From Pycnococcus provasolii (lineage: Eukaryota; Chlorophyta; Pseudoscourfieldiophyceae; Pseudoscourfieldiales), in assembly GCA_049487715.1 (NCBI GenBank), contig CP150546.1, forward strand, positions 930,001 through 994,000: 64,000 nt of DNA, in the 5' to 3' direction. Below the pieces are notes generated by a model that worked only from the letters and a program-made list of their open reading frames with translations, made no database searches and was not told where the DNA came from. Each line of letters begins with the position of its first letter. The stretch's first letter is position 1. Below are positions 19,451-29,500 of this stretch, piece after piece. The position numbers and the translations under genes were made by a program.

Positions 19451-20748
19451 GACTTCAGAAAAAAGAAAGTTGGCAATCAAAAAAAAAAGAAAGTTGGCAA
19501 TCTCAGAAAAAAGAAAGTTGGCAATCTCAGAAAAAGTTAAACTCAATTAAGCGTAAAGCAGAGGAGTTCTATATTAATGGAATCAGATTAACAAATGAGA
19601 ATCTATGTTTTTACAAACCTGAACTAAACTATGATGAGTTCTTAAAGTTAGAGTTTAAAGAACCTGAGTTTTGGGAGAACTATGTATCATATTGTTTAGA
19701 TGATTGTCTGTCTTTAAAAGAGGTATGGAATAAGTTTAGTGTTAATGTAAATAACTTATTATTTGAGATTGGTGGTTTAGATCTCCAAATAACCTGTAAA
19801 TTAAATAGCAAATTAACAATTGCAAGTCATAGTTTAGAGATATTAAACAGAAAGAATTTTGTAGATAATAAGCATAACTTTAAAAGATATAAAACATTTG
19901 TAGAGAAGAATGATGAGTCAGGTGAGGTTGATAATGATAAGTACAGATTTATAGAGAACTTTAAAATAGGTGGAATATCACACGCTAATCAATCAGGTAA
20001 GCATACAACACCAATAGTATCATATGATATTACTAGTCAGTATCCTACGGCATTAATGAATATGACAATTCCAGTAGGTAGAAGTGAATGGACGAATGAA
20101 TATGATCCTAATGTATTTGGGTATTATTATGTTAAAAATATAAAGTGGAAAAATAATGGTGACTTTATTCCAGTACCATATAAAGCAGATTATCAGAGTC
20201 ATACGTGGAATAAAATATGGTCGTCAGATGATACATCATATTTAAGTTCTAATATGATTGAGTATCTACTTAAAACTGGTGAGTTAGTATCTTTTGATGT
20301 TATTAAAGGATTAGTTAGTTATAGTAGTATGAATGGTTATAAACTATTTGGTAGGTTTGTAAATGTTCTTTTTAAAGAAAAAGCAAAACAAGACGAGTTA
20401 AAGAAAGAAGGTATGCATAACCCAGCATATAGAGAGACGATTAAGTTATATCTTAACTCATTAACAGGGAAACTAGTTGAGGATACAACAAAATATACTA
20501 AGATTGTATATAATGTTGAAGATAGTAAAAAGTATATCAATGGAGTTCCTATTGAAAAAGTAGAGGCATCTCCTAGATATAATCCGTGGTTAAATGCTGG
20601 TGTATGTGTTTATGATTATTCTAAGTTCTTACTATTTGAGTATATCAATCTACTACCAAATAAAAACAAAGATGTAATTCATATTGAGACAGATGGTATA
20701 TATTTTAATAAAAGAGATTACGAATATAATATCCTTCACGAGCAATGA
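19420..20748 (+). pseudogene. family-B DNA polymerase, truncated at both ends (protein-primed type)
   Basis: The open frame has no ATG until 20047 and begins after a stop at 19417. It contains an Exo III-like block (YVSYCLDDCLSLKEVW), then the polymerase motif A (YDITSQYPTALMN), a Kx3NSxxG-type motif B (LYLNSLTGKL) and a motif C-like IHIETDGIYF. Motif C normally reads DTD; here it is ETD. Exo I and Exo II are missing at the front, and the frame ends about 12 residues after motif C, where thumb sequence should follow. The spacing between motif A and B fits short viral/plasmid protein-primed polymerases. The enzyme is very unlikely to work; it marks the element's origin as a self-replicating virus or plasmid. 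Confidence 0.75.
19460..19533. repeat. 24-bp tandem repeat at the broken polymerase 5' end
   Basis: Three copies of about AAAAAAGAAAGTTGGCAATCTCAG, the last merging into the polymerase frame. In the polymerase frame they read KKESWQSQ repeats. They lie where the polymerase lost its N-terminus, so they may mark the deletion or repair scar. Confidence 0.7.
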
Positions 20749-20943
20749 GTTCTTCTTTACTATTACACGGATAGTTCTCTACTAACTCTATTTTAGCATC
20801 TCCAATATCAATAATATCACGAGAAGTAGATGTCCGTTTCTCTTATATGGCATTGAAACCTATAACATAGTTTCTGTGTAGTGCTTCCGTAATAGCGTAA
20901 ATCTGTGCTAGGAGACCAAATCATATATATCTTTCCATTTTGA
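20690..20943 (-). pseudogene. GIY-YIG endonuclease relic
   Basis: Minus-strand reading gives NGKIYMIWSPSTDLRYYG followed by STTQKLCYRF, the GIY...YIG core with the downstream basic segment. After a frame change near 20822 it continues DAKIELVENYPC, NSKEELIAREGYYI, the matching second half of giant-virus GIY-YIG proteins. The catalytic Glu region is retained but the gene is broken by the frameshift and runs into the polymerase 3' end, where it is cut. Such nucleases are common hitchhikers in large DNA viruses and virophages of algae. Confidence 0.6.
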
Positions 20944-21022
20944 TAATTTACCATTTCTTATGTTTTATTATGTATTTATATGTTTAAATAACTTAAAGTT
21001 TAAATTCCTAATATATTTAATA

Positions 21023-21370
21023 ATGAAATTACTACCATTCAATAAATTCTACTACAAAATGAATGATGATTTAAAGAACATATTAGCAGAAGGTAAACCT
21101 ACTAATATACCTTTAAAGGATTTTATTTTTAATTTCTGGATTAGAGACCTACTTGACAATAATCATAACATTAAAGATATTATTATGTTAAGTCCTAAAA
21201 GTTACGAACTAGTTATACGAGGGCAGTACAAGAAGTTCATTGAGAGACGTTTGAGACCAGTGAGACCAAATTGGTCTAAAATACATATTGCTATTTCTGA
21301 TACATTAGAAGAACCTCATCCATATTTTTATATATTTTATCCACGCCGTAGTATCATAAAAAATAAATGA
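21023..21370 (+). CDS. small unknown element protein
   Basis: The frame from the ATG at 21023 (MKLLPFNKFYYKMNDDLKN) encodes 115 residues and overlaps the start of the methyltransferase gene by 4 bp (ATGA-type coupling), which suggests that they were laid out together. It is rich in Lys, Asn, Ile and Tyr with no membrane helix; the end is basic (RGQYKKFIERRLRPVRPNW). An ATG at 20960 would add a hydrophobic leader. I do not recognise the family. Confidence 0.45.
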   Translation: MKLLPFNKFYYKMNDDLKNILAEGKPTNIPLKDFIFNFWIRDLLDNNHNIKDIIMLSPKSYELVIRGQYKKFIERRLRPVRPNWSKIHIAISDTLEEPHPYFYIFYPRRSIIKNK

Positions 21371-22146
21371 TTATACTAATGACAAAGTTGATTAACGGCG
21401 ACTGCCTAGAAGAACTACCTAAATTAGAAGATAAATCAATTGACTTAATATTAGTGGATTTACCTTATGGTATATGTAATATAAAGGGTTGTTCTTGGGA
21501 TATAAAGATTGATTTAGATGCTATGTGGAAAGAATTAAAGCGAATTGCTAAAAGTAAGAATACTCCTTATGTTTTCTTTTGTAATGCTAAATTTGGTAAT
21601 GATTTAATAAATAGTAATCCTAAATGGTTTAAATATGACTTAGTATGGAAAAAATCTAATATTGGAGGTTTTCTTATGGCAAATAAAAGACCTATGTCTC
21701 AGCACGAACTTATTTATGTATTTTATGATAAACAACCAGTATACAATCCTCAAAAGACAGATTTAGATAAAGTTACAACTCGTACATATAAGACAAATTG
21801 TAGTGGTACTTATGGTAGTGATGTTCCTCGTAATTTCACTTCTACATCAAAAGGCAAATATCCAGCCAGTATATTAGAATATGCTAATCCTAATAATAAA
21901 AAATATCATAATACCGAGAAACCTGTAGAACTATGTGAATGGTTGATTAAGACTTATAGTAATAAAGATGATATTGTTTTAGACTTTACTATGGGTAGTG
22001 CTTCAACTGGAATTGCTTGTATTAACACTAAGAGACAATTCATAGGTATAGAGAAGAATAAAGAGATTTATGATATTGCCGAAAAAAGAATATCTGATTA
22101 TTTAGCGGAACGCCACGGAGACGATTTAGATTCTGCTGAACCTTGA
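21367..22146 (+). CDS. DNA methyltransferase (N6-adenine/N4-cytosine, beta-type order)
   Basis: 259 residues. Motif IV appears early as LVDLPYG (a DPPY variant with Leu for Pro), after INGDCLEELPKL, and the AdoMet-binding motif I appears late as VLDFTMGSASTGIACI, followed by GIEKNKEIYDIAEKR. The order IV-to-I is that of beta-class enzymes such as those in phages and giant viruses. It lacks a separate target-recognition domain, as is usual in small solo enzymes. All core motifs are present and the frame is intact, so this may be the only working gene of the element. It likely modifies the element or host DNA, and no restriction partner is seen. Confidence 0.8.
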   Translation: MIILMTKLINGDCLEELPKLEDKSIDLILVDLPYGICNIKGCSWDIKIDLDAMWKELKRIAKSKNTPYVFFCNAKFGNDLINSNPKWFKYDLVWKKSNIGGFLMANKRPMSQHELIYVFYDKQPVYNPQKTDLDKVTTRTYKTNCSGTYGSDVPRNFTSTSKGKYPASILEYANPNNKKYHNTEKPVELCEWLIKTYSNKDDIVLDFTMGSASTGIACINTKRQFIGIEKNKEIYDIAEKRISDYLAERHGDDLDSAEP

Positions 22147-22940
22147 TAAACCCATCCTCCACTTTCTTTCTTATTAAACTTACTAGATGGTAATGCACCA
22201 TACCAATCCTTCTCATCTTTAACATTAAAATCTAATTTGAATTTATTTTTTGATTTTACAAACTTACCTACTTCTAACTTATATGCTTTTAGTTTGTTGT
22301 CTTCTGACATTAGCATAATAAGTTTATCTGCTGTACTTACTTTATTGTCTTCTGTTGCTTCTAGTTCAACTGCTTTATCTACATCACCTATAAGTCCTGT
22401 ATTAGTGTCTACGTGCTTCATTGCTTTAACAATATCATCTAAGTTCTTAAAATACTCGCTGTTAGTACCACGAAGAGGTGATATTTTACGTCTTCTTAGT
22501 TCTTGCTTTATCGCTAGTTCGTAATCTTTACTTCGTTCTCGTGATCCAAAATAACTTAAATTCTCGCTGTTAAATATTCTAATATGTAATATTTTTACAT
22601 TCTTACCTGACTCAACATAATAGTTATTAAATCGTGCTATTAAACCACCTACGCTTTCAGCCATACCTAATTTATATCCTACGTGTTGTTCTGTGTTCTT
22701 TATTGCTTCACCTTTACTATTAGATTTAAAAGTAATAGGCATCTCTAATAAATAATAACCACTTCTATTTTTTGCATATTTCGTTTTACCTGCTGAGATA
22801 TATTTTTTACCTTTATCTGAATATTGTAATTTAGAATACATTTCTTTATAATTTCTTGTTTGTGGTTTTAACAATTGTTCTAGCATTAAAGGAGTGTCTT
22901 TTATATCTTGAATAATTGAACCTGTTTTGATTCTACTCAT
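22098..22940 (-). CDS. unknown element protein with possible GIY-YIG/T5orf172-like core
   Basis: 280 residues, Lys/Ser-rich, convergent with the methyltransferase and overlapping its last 49 bp. The middle reads HVGYKLGMAES...LIARFNNYYV, later ELAIKQELRRRKISPLRG and NSEYFKN. A Y-x-x-G start, a basic RF segment and a late acidic EYF block resemble the T5orf172 branch of GIY-YIG nucleases, but this is weak. The C-terminus is Gly/Ser/Trp-rich (GGWVYQGSAES). The frame is intact with an ATG just inside the right inverted repeat. Confidence 0.5.
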   Translation of the reverse strand: MSRIKTGSIIQDIKDTPLMLEQLLKPQTRNYKEMYSKLQYSDKGKKYISAGKTKYAKNRSGYYLLEMPITFKSNSKGEAIKNTEQHVGYKLGMAESVGGLIARFNNYYVESGKNVKILHIRIFNSENLSYFGSRERSKDYELAIKQELRRRKISPLRGTNSEYFKNLDDIVKAMKHVDTNTGLIGDVDKAVELEATEDNKVSTADKLIMLMSEDNKLKAYKLEVGKFVKSKNKFKLDFNVKDEKDWYGALPSSKFNKKESGGWVYQGSAESKSSPWRSAK

Positions 22941-22990
22941 TATTATTTAAATATATTCTTTTTGTCTTTGATTTGCTCTAACTACTCTTG

Positions 22991-23086
22991 ATCATAAAAT
23001 AACAAAAGATATTTTATATTCTCGTTGGAGCGAACATAAGAGCGACAACGAGGGTATAAAATATCTTTTGTGGTCTTCACACACAC
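22991..23086. repeat. right terminal inverted repeat, hairpin-forming
   Basis: Perfect reverse complement of 19019-19114, so it carries the same internal palindrome. It ends in a CA repeat that is one CA unit shorter than the left end. The interrupted PKS frame resumes immediately outside. Confidence 0.9.
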
Positions 23087-24362
23087 GCAAACATACGCAA
23101 ACAATGCAGGCTCTGAAAAGCTGCTCCATATTCCAATGACTTTGAGGCTCTTGCATATGCGTAAATCACAGAGGCGCTCACGGGCAATCCAATAGCGGTG
23201 CAATCACGCAGCAGTCGCTGTGCAGTCTCGTTCTGAGCAGGTTGGCGATGCAGTGCGGCGGATGCTGCAGGTACGATCGCCCGGCGAATGCTCGTGCATG
23301 CGCGAAGTCGGTCGCTCGTGCTAAGTAGAAGTGTCCCGGTGGGTAGGCTGACATCTGCGCGGACACGTCGCTCCGACGCAAGATTCACAGGAGCAACGAA
23401 ACTCGTGCCAACGAGGCCTGGACTAGACGTCGTCGAAGTGTCTTCCGCCGTGTATGCAAGCCAAAACGCCGCGTCCAGCAGCGCCGCCGCGGGAAGTAGA
23501 GGCACTCCAGCGACGACGTGATCACGTAGAAACGCGTATGATGGAACATCGCGTAGATCCGCCGAAGACACCGAAAGGTAGGGTGCTTCGCACGGCAAGG
23601 GACTTGGTGGTGGCAACGGCGCCTCCGAAAGTTGCGACACGGCTAGCGCATGCATTTCCATGGTTGATATCCAGAAGAATCGTGGATGGTACACGCGTCG
23701 CACCGACGATGCAACGACGCAAGTTTTGTGTGTTCGCGCCAGTGCCACATTGGCATTGGTTCCCTGGAAGGCAAAGGCGCTCACGCCACCCGCGGCACGC
23801 GTTCCTTGCTCGTATCTTCCAAGGTGCTGGCGCGCAAGATATGCGTTGGTGACTCCTCCACTCTCAGGAAGACTCGCGGCCACAAAAGCGTTCACACTTC
23901 GCAGGTGGATGATTGCCTCGTTCGCGGCATCATCGAGGCGTAAAGCAAGAGCAGCCAAGCCCACGCCGCCACTTGCCGGCTCGGCGTGTCCCCATGCGCT
24001 CTTCCGCGCGGCGAGGCTGACGCTCTCCGCTCTGCTCGCCATTAGCACGGCTGCAGCCACGGCACCAACCTCAATCGGGTCGCCGAGCGGCGTTCCCGTG
24101 CCGTGCAGATCCACGCGCATCACGAGGTCATGCACCGATCGCAAGCTCGCCGCTAGTACACGCTGCTGTGCGGGACCGTTGGGTGCCGTGAGAGCGCTGC
24201 TGCGTCCATCCTGGTTGACTCCGGAACCTGCCACAATCACCCCACCATCACCACCACCAACAGCCGCCACCATCGTGCAAGCCTCGGATCGTACGTAGCC
24301 ATCGGCACCTGCGTCGAGTGCCTTGCAGCGTCCATCAGGCGCGAGAAACCCGCCAACCTCGA
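23087..24362 (-). pseudogene. duplicated PKS middle part (KS C-terminal half and DH), cut at both ends
   Basis: The protein matches the second KS of the intact synthase from LAPDGRCKALDAG onward, including LHGTGTPLGDP and WGHAEPASGG, but lacks the half with the active-site Cys. A DH follows (HVVAGVPLLP). It is cut at 24362 by the duplication junction with antisense channel DNA and at 23087 by the element. Near 23200 its linker differs from the intact copy and lacks the 84-bp insertion found there. Confidence 0.8.
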
Positions 24363-26407
24363 CGGACCAGTGGTTCGAGTGGATGCTGATCTCTGCTATT
24401 TTTCTGTCGAGCATTTCTCTGGCATTGGACAAGCCTAGTTTGCATCCTGACGATCCCGTGAAAAGGGTGGTGGACTTGAGCGACGTCGTCTTTAATGTCG
24501 TTTTCTTCTACGAGTTTCTGATGAAGGTGATCGCGATGGGATTTGTCATGCACCCTGGCGCGTACCTGCGCAGTGCGTGGAACATGGTCGACTTCCTGAT
24601 TATGCTCACGTCCACAATGTCTATGGCCACGAACAGCCCGGAATTCAAAATCTTTCGCAGCTTTCGACTGCTGCGTGCGCTGCGTCCGCTTCGCATGATT
24701 CGTAGACTACGGGGAATGCAGGTGGTTGTTGTTGCGCTGATTCGATCCATGCCTACCACGGTGAACGTGCTCACGTTTGGCTGCTTTTTGTTTTTCATTT
24801 TTGGCGTGCTCGGCGTGCAGATGTTCGGGCTAACGTTCTATCGGTGCAATGATCCTGATGTGTCGGGCAAGGATGCATGTGTTGGGATGTTTGTTCCCCC
24901 GAATGTGACTGAAGCTCTGGCAAACATGGGGAATCCGTTAACGACGACGAATCCGTTAACGATTGGAAGCTCCATTGATGTGCTATCGACGAATGTGACT
25001 ACTGCTACTACCACAGTGTTGATGAGCGCGACGGAGTTAACGACAACACTGGCGGCCAGCGACAACGTCACCACCACCAACACTTCCACCACCACCACCA
25101 CCACGGTGGCGCTGGCCGCCACCACTGCTGCGCCGCAGATGATATCACGTATGTGGAAGAATCGTGCGTACAACTTTGATAATTTGTGGAATGCGATGAT
25201 CAGTTTGTTTGTTGTGGCAACCATGGACAACTGGCTCGACATTGCGTTTGATGCCGTCGACGCCACTGGCATTGATTCTCAGCCTTCGACGGGAACCCAG
25301 CCCGTGATGTTTTTGTTCTTTGTCGCGTGGATCATCATGGGATCGCTCTTCTTTTTCAACCTTCTCGTGGGTGTCGTGGTGGATCAGTACCTGAGAATTC
25401 AGGCGGAAACGGGTGAGCTCGTTCTTCGCACGGAGGAGCAGAAGCACTGGGCGGAGGCGATTAAGACGAAGAAGTATCAGTCAGAGCAGTCGGAAACGAC
25501 CGTGGATGTACCCGACAACTTCATTCAAAAGGCGATGTTTCAGGTTCTGTTTAGCACTCGGTTTGACGTGTTTATCATGCTTTGCATTGTCTTCAACGTG
25601 CTGCTGATGGCAAGCTACCACCACAACCAGGCGGCTATTTTTACGGAAGCGCAGACTTCGCTGGGATTCATTTTCTCCATGGTGTTTCTGTTTGAGGCGA
25701 TCTTGAAGTTACTAGCGTGCGGCCCGAGCCGGTACTGGAGAGATCCGTGGAATCGGTTCGATGCGATTATTGTGCTCTTCGGTTTGCCTTCGATGCTTGG
25801 ATTGAATATTGGATTAGGTCCAAGCGTGTTTCGGATCTTTCGTGTGGGACGGCTATTCAAACTATTGAAGGGTGCGCGAGGGTTACGGGCGCTGTTCAAT
25901 ACCTTCTTGGATGCTCTGCCTGCGTTGGGCAATGTTGGAAGCTTATTGTTTCTGCTGATGTTCACGTACGCCGTGCTTGGCATGAACTTGTACGCTGATT
26001 TACCGAGGGACGACGTGATCACGACAAACAACAACTTCTCTGATTTCAGTGCAAGCTTGCTGGTTCTGTTTCGGGTGTTTACTAAGGATGCCTGGAGTGA
26101 GGTTATGGAAGCATGCTATAAGTGCCATGAGCTGGAGTCGGATTGCGGCATACAAGTGACGGCACCTTTTTACTTCATCTCGTTTATTATTATGGCATCG
26201 TACATCATGCTGTACTTGGTGATTGCGACGATGCTGTTTTACTTCAGTGAGAATGCGACGAACGAGAGTCTGCTGAGCGCGACGAGCTTCTTTGATGCCT
26301 TGCAGCGCAAAATGATGTTGGATAAGTTTATGGGCAAGCTGACGAAGAAGTTGGGTAAGCACAAGGCTAAGATGTCGAAGCTTGGGAAACGCGGCGACAG
26401 GAGGTGA
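24363..26407 (+). pseudogene. orphan half-channel (repeats III-IV), duplicate of 14810-16854
   Basis: The translated sequence from DQWFEWMLISAIF to the C-terminus is identical to the original channel repeats III-IV. The upstream linker, promoter and repeats I-II are missing; the frame opens in antisense PKS DNA and its first ATG is at 24383, within helix S1 of repeat III. All twelve membrane helices except the first few S1 residues are kept. It is probably not expressed from its own promoter, but an intact 675-residue two-repeat channel frame remains. Confidence 0.75.
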
Positions 26408-26526
26408 TGTATTTTTTGTTGTATTATTTTAAGTAGACTACTATCTACAGTGTATTAGTTTTTGTACTACTGTACCAAAACCTACCTTGTAAAACATTAT
26501 TGTTGCCAATTTTTCTTTTACTTTCT

Positions 26527-29500
26527 TTACATAGCAACTAAGTTGCACACATACCCTTCACAAAAGTCAGGCGCTTGTGATAAAATTAACCCCCACCAGC
26601 GAGCGTGCACGCTCGCCATCACATTTCCCACCTCGTCGTCGTCGAGCGGCGGCACGCGCTCGCTGAACGACAACGACGCTTGCGTCGGTGCGCCAAGGGC
26701 ACCTGCGTCGTTGTCGAACGCCGTCTCGTCGATACACCCTATGAAAGGCGCGAACGACGAGACGACGTGCGTCGCCGGCACGCTCGCGCCACCTGCGCGC
26801 TCGTCGCGCGCCAGACGCGCGGACGCCAGCCGAATCCGAGCGGCGACGTCGGCGACGTCGTCGTCGGCAAATGCCAGTGGCGCGCCCCACCGCAGCGCAT
26901 TGCCCGCCAGCTCTCCACCCGCGCCTGCGCGCACGTCGAGCAGGAACCGCAGCGACGGCGGCACGATCCCGCGTCGCCGCAGCGCGCCAGCGAGCGAGCG
27001 CCACACGCGCGCTACCGCATGCCGTCGATCGCCCTCCACAAAAAATCTGCGGAATGCGAATCCACCACCTCCGGATGGCGCATAAAAGCTGCCACCGCCG
27101 CCATTATTATCTGCGACAACAAGCTCACGCGCAAGGCGAATCGCCTCCGGCGATGGAGCCATTACCTCCGCGGGCGTCTCCTCAGGCACGGCCTGCATCT
27201 CATATGCCGCTGCCAAGGCTTTCACAAAGCCGTTGATTGTCGTGCCGTCCGCGACAGCGTGGGCCCACTGCAAATGGACATACGACTTCACGCCAGACTC
27301 CACGTCGCCAATTGACTTTTCCAACTCAAGCGTTAGCACGGGCGCCCCGATCGCGAACGACACGGCACTCTGCAAATACGCAAATAAGCATCCAAGTACC
27401 GCTAGCGATGCCATGATCAGCCTCCATGCTGACGGGAGTAATTGTATAGCAACCACATCGGGCGTGCCACCGCCGCTGTGTCGTCGTCGTCGAAGGCGTC
27501 GAAACACCACACCCATGCCCTCGCCCCACTTCAAAAAAAGCCTGCCAGTCCAGTAGTCCACTTCCAGTCTACCCGCCAGAGATGGATACGAGCGCAAGCT
27601 GTACGCCAAGGCTCGTCTCAGGCGATCCTCATCTAGCTCACCATCCACCTCGAAGCTGAAACTCATCTTTAGTCGGCTCAGAAACATATCCGTTGGCGAA
27701 AGTGACGTCGAAAACGTGCCGCGAATGTTTGCCTTCACCATGTCGTCGTTTCGACGACAAAGCGACCACGCAGACCAAAGCGCATACGACGGAAGGGAAC
27801 ATGCGCGCCAAAGCAGCGACATGCCCTTGGGAGTTGGCGCAACCCAAGGAGCACACTCCGTGTCTGTCAAAGGCATGCGCGCCGCGGCCGCGTGCATGAT
27901 GGGCACGCAAGTAAAGGTGCGATGATGTTGCTGCCCGTCGTCTGGGCATAGGCCGCGTTGCAGCCACAGCACAAGTCGGTCGACGAGCGCGTCGACTCCT
28001 CCTTCATCTACAGAAAACATGTCCAGCGGAGGCGCCATCCCACCAGAGAGACGACCAAGTTGCCCACGTAAATCAACCATCTGAAGTGAGTCCATTTCCT
28101 CCGCGTCTTCACCGAGTGCATCACGTACTGCGTTCGCGACGGCGTTGCGCAGATGATCATCCGACGATCCCCCTCCTCCGTCTTCTGCATATCTCCTCCT
28201 CGAACTCTTCTTCTTCAATGATGAGGGCGGTGGCAGGACGGCAACGACGACATCATCATCAGCAGGAATCTCCTTCATCACCATCCTATTAGCCATCACA
28301 GCCACATTACCACCTTGCATGATTCGATGGTCCGTCGTCGTGTCATCATCAATCCCATGATGAACACAACTGATTCGCGCTCCACCCACAGATAAAGAAC
28401 TTGCCATCGTCAGCATATCAAGAGATGCCGGGACGGAGGTATTATGATTCGTGCTGCTCAGATTTTTGGTGAGCATGGCAGCCTGAAAAGCCGCATCGAG
28501 CAGTGAGGGATGCAACATCCATCCGCTCCTTGCGTAGCTGTGCTCCGGCTTCACACGTACATGAGCACTTCCACCACGTTCTAAAATACGCAAACAATGC
28601 AGGCTCTGAAAAGCTGCTCCATATTCCAATGACTTTGAGGCTCTTGCATATGCGTAAATCACAGAGGCGCTCACGGGCAGTCTCGTGCAGTCGCTCTGTG
28701 CAGTCTCGTCTCCAATCACAGAGGCGCTCACGGGCAATCCAATAGCGGTGGTGTGCCCTTCATCACGCAGCGCCCGGAACCCCTCTGCAGCACTCTCGGA
28801 TGCTGCAGGTTCGCCGCGTTCGCCATGGCGAATGTGGTTCTGGGGGGAGACAGTGGCTCCCTGTGGCTTTTGGCAGTGGCAGACTACCCTGGGTAGTTCC
28901 TCCCGCCCATGGCGAATGATGCTCGTGCATGCGCGAAGTCGGTCGCTCGTGCTAAGTAGGAGTGTGCCAGTAAATAAACTAACATCTGCGCGGACACGTC
29001 GCTCCGACGCAAGATTCACAGGAGCAACGAAACTCGTGCCAACGAGGCCTGGACTAGACGTCGTCGAAGTGTCTTCCGCCGTGTATGCAAGCCAAAACGC
29101 CGCGTCCAGCAGCGCCGCCGCGGGAAGTAGAGGCACTCCAGCGACGACGTGATCACGTAGAAACGCGTATGATGGAACATCGCGTAGATCCGCCGAAGAC
29201 ACCGAAAGGTAGGGTGCTTCGCACGGCAAGGGACTTGGTGGTGGCAACGGCGCCTCCGAAAGTTGCGACACGGCTAGCGCATGCATTTCCATGGTTGATA
29301 TCCAGAAGAATCGTGGATGGTACACGCGTCGCACCGACGATGCAACGACGCAAGTTTTGTGTGTTCGCGCCAGTGCCACATTGGCATTGGTTCCCTGGAA
29401 GGCAAAGGCGCTCACGCCACCCGCGGCACGCGTTCCTTGCTCGTATCTTCCAAGGTGCTGGCGCGCAAGATATGCGTTGGTGACTCCTCCACTCTCAGGA

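Larger units (their letters stand above)
19019..23086. mobile_element. AT-rich 4,068-bp invader with 96-bp hairpin inverted ends (Polinton-like virus/virophage/linear-plasmid relic)
   Basis: The segment is strongly AT-rich inside a GC-rich genome and is bounded by perfect 96-bp terminal inverted repeats. The intact PKS copy at about 28560-28600 reads straight through the insertion point (CCACCACGTTC ... ATACGCAAACAATGC), which proves insertion into the duplicated copy. Cargo in order: short open frame, truncated family-B DNA polymerase (+), GIY-YIG nuclease relic (-), small unknown gene (+), DNA methyltransferase (+), unknown gene (-). This gene mix is typical of Polinton-like viruses, virophages and protein-primed linear plasmids. 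No capsid, packaging ATPase or integrase is present, so it is a deleted copy or a minimal element. The right flank has extra CAAAC bases; no clean target duplication is visible. Confidence 0.8.
14810..24362. repeat. tandem duplication, left unit (contains the AT-rich insertion)
   Basis: This unit starts inside channel repeat III (CGGACCAGTGG at 14810) and ends inside the second KS of the PKS (CCTCGA at 24362), where it abuts the start of the right unit. It matches 24363-29993 along its length, apart from the 4,068-bp element at 19019-23086 and several diverged patches in the PKS part. The junction at 24361-24363 shares only one base (A) between the two parents, as expected for end joining. 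Confidence 0.85.

Noticed and set aside
19019-23086. AT-rich segment as a transferred mitochondrial or plastid fragment
   Set aside because: It has perfect inverted ends, an empty site in the sister copy and virus/plasmid genes, and no organelle genes.
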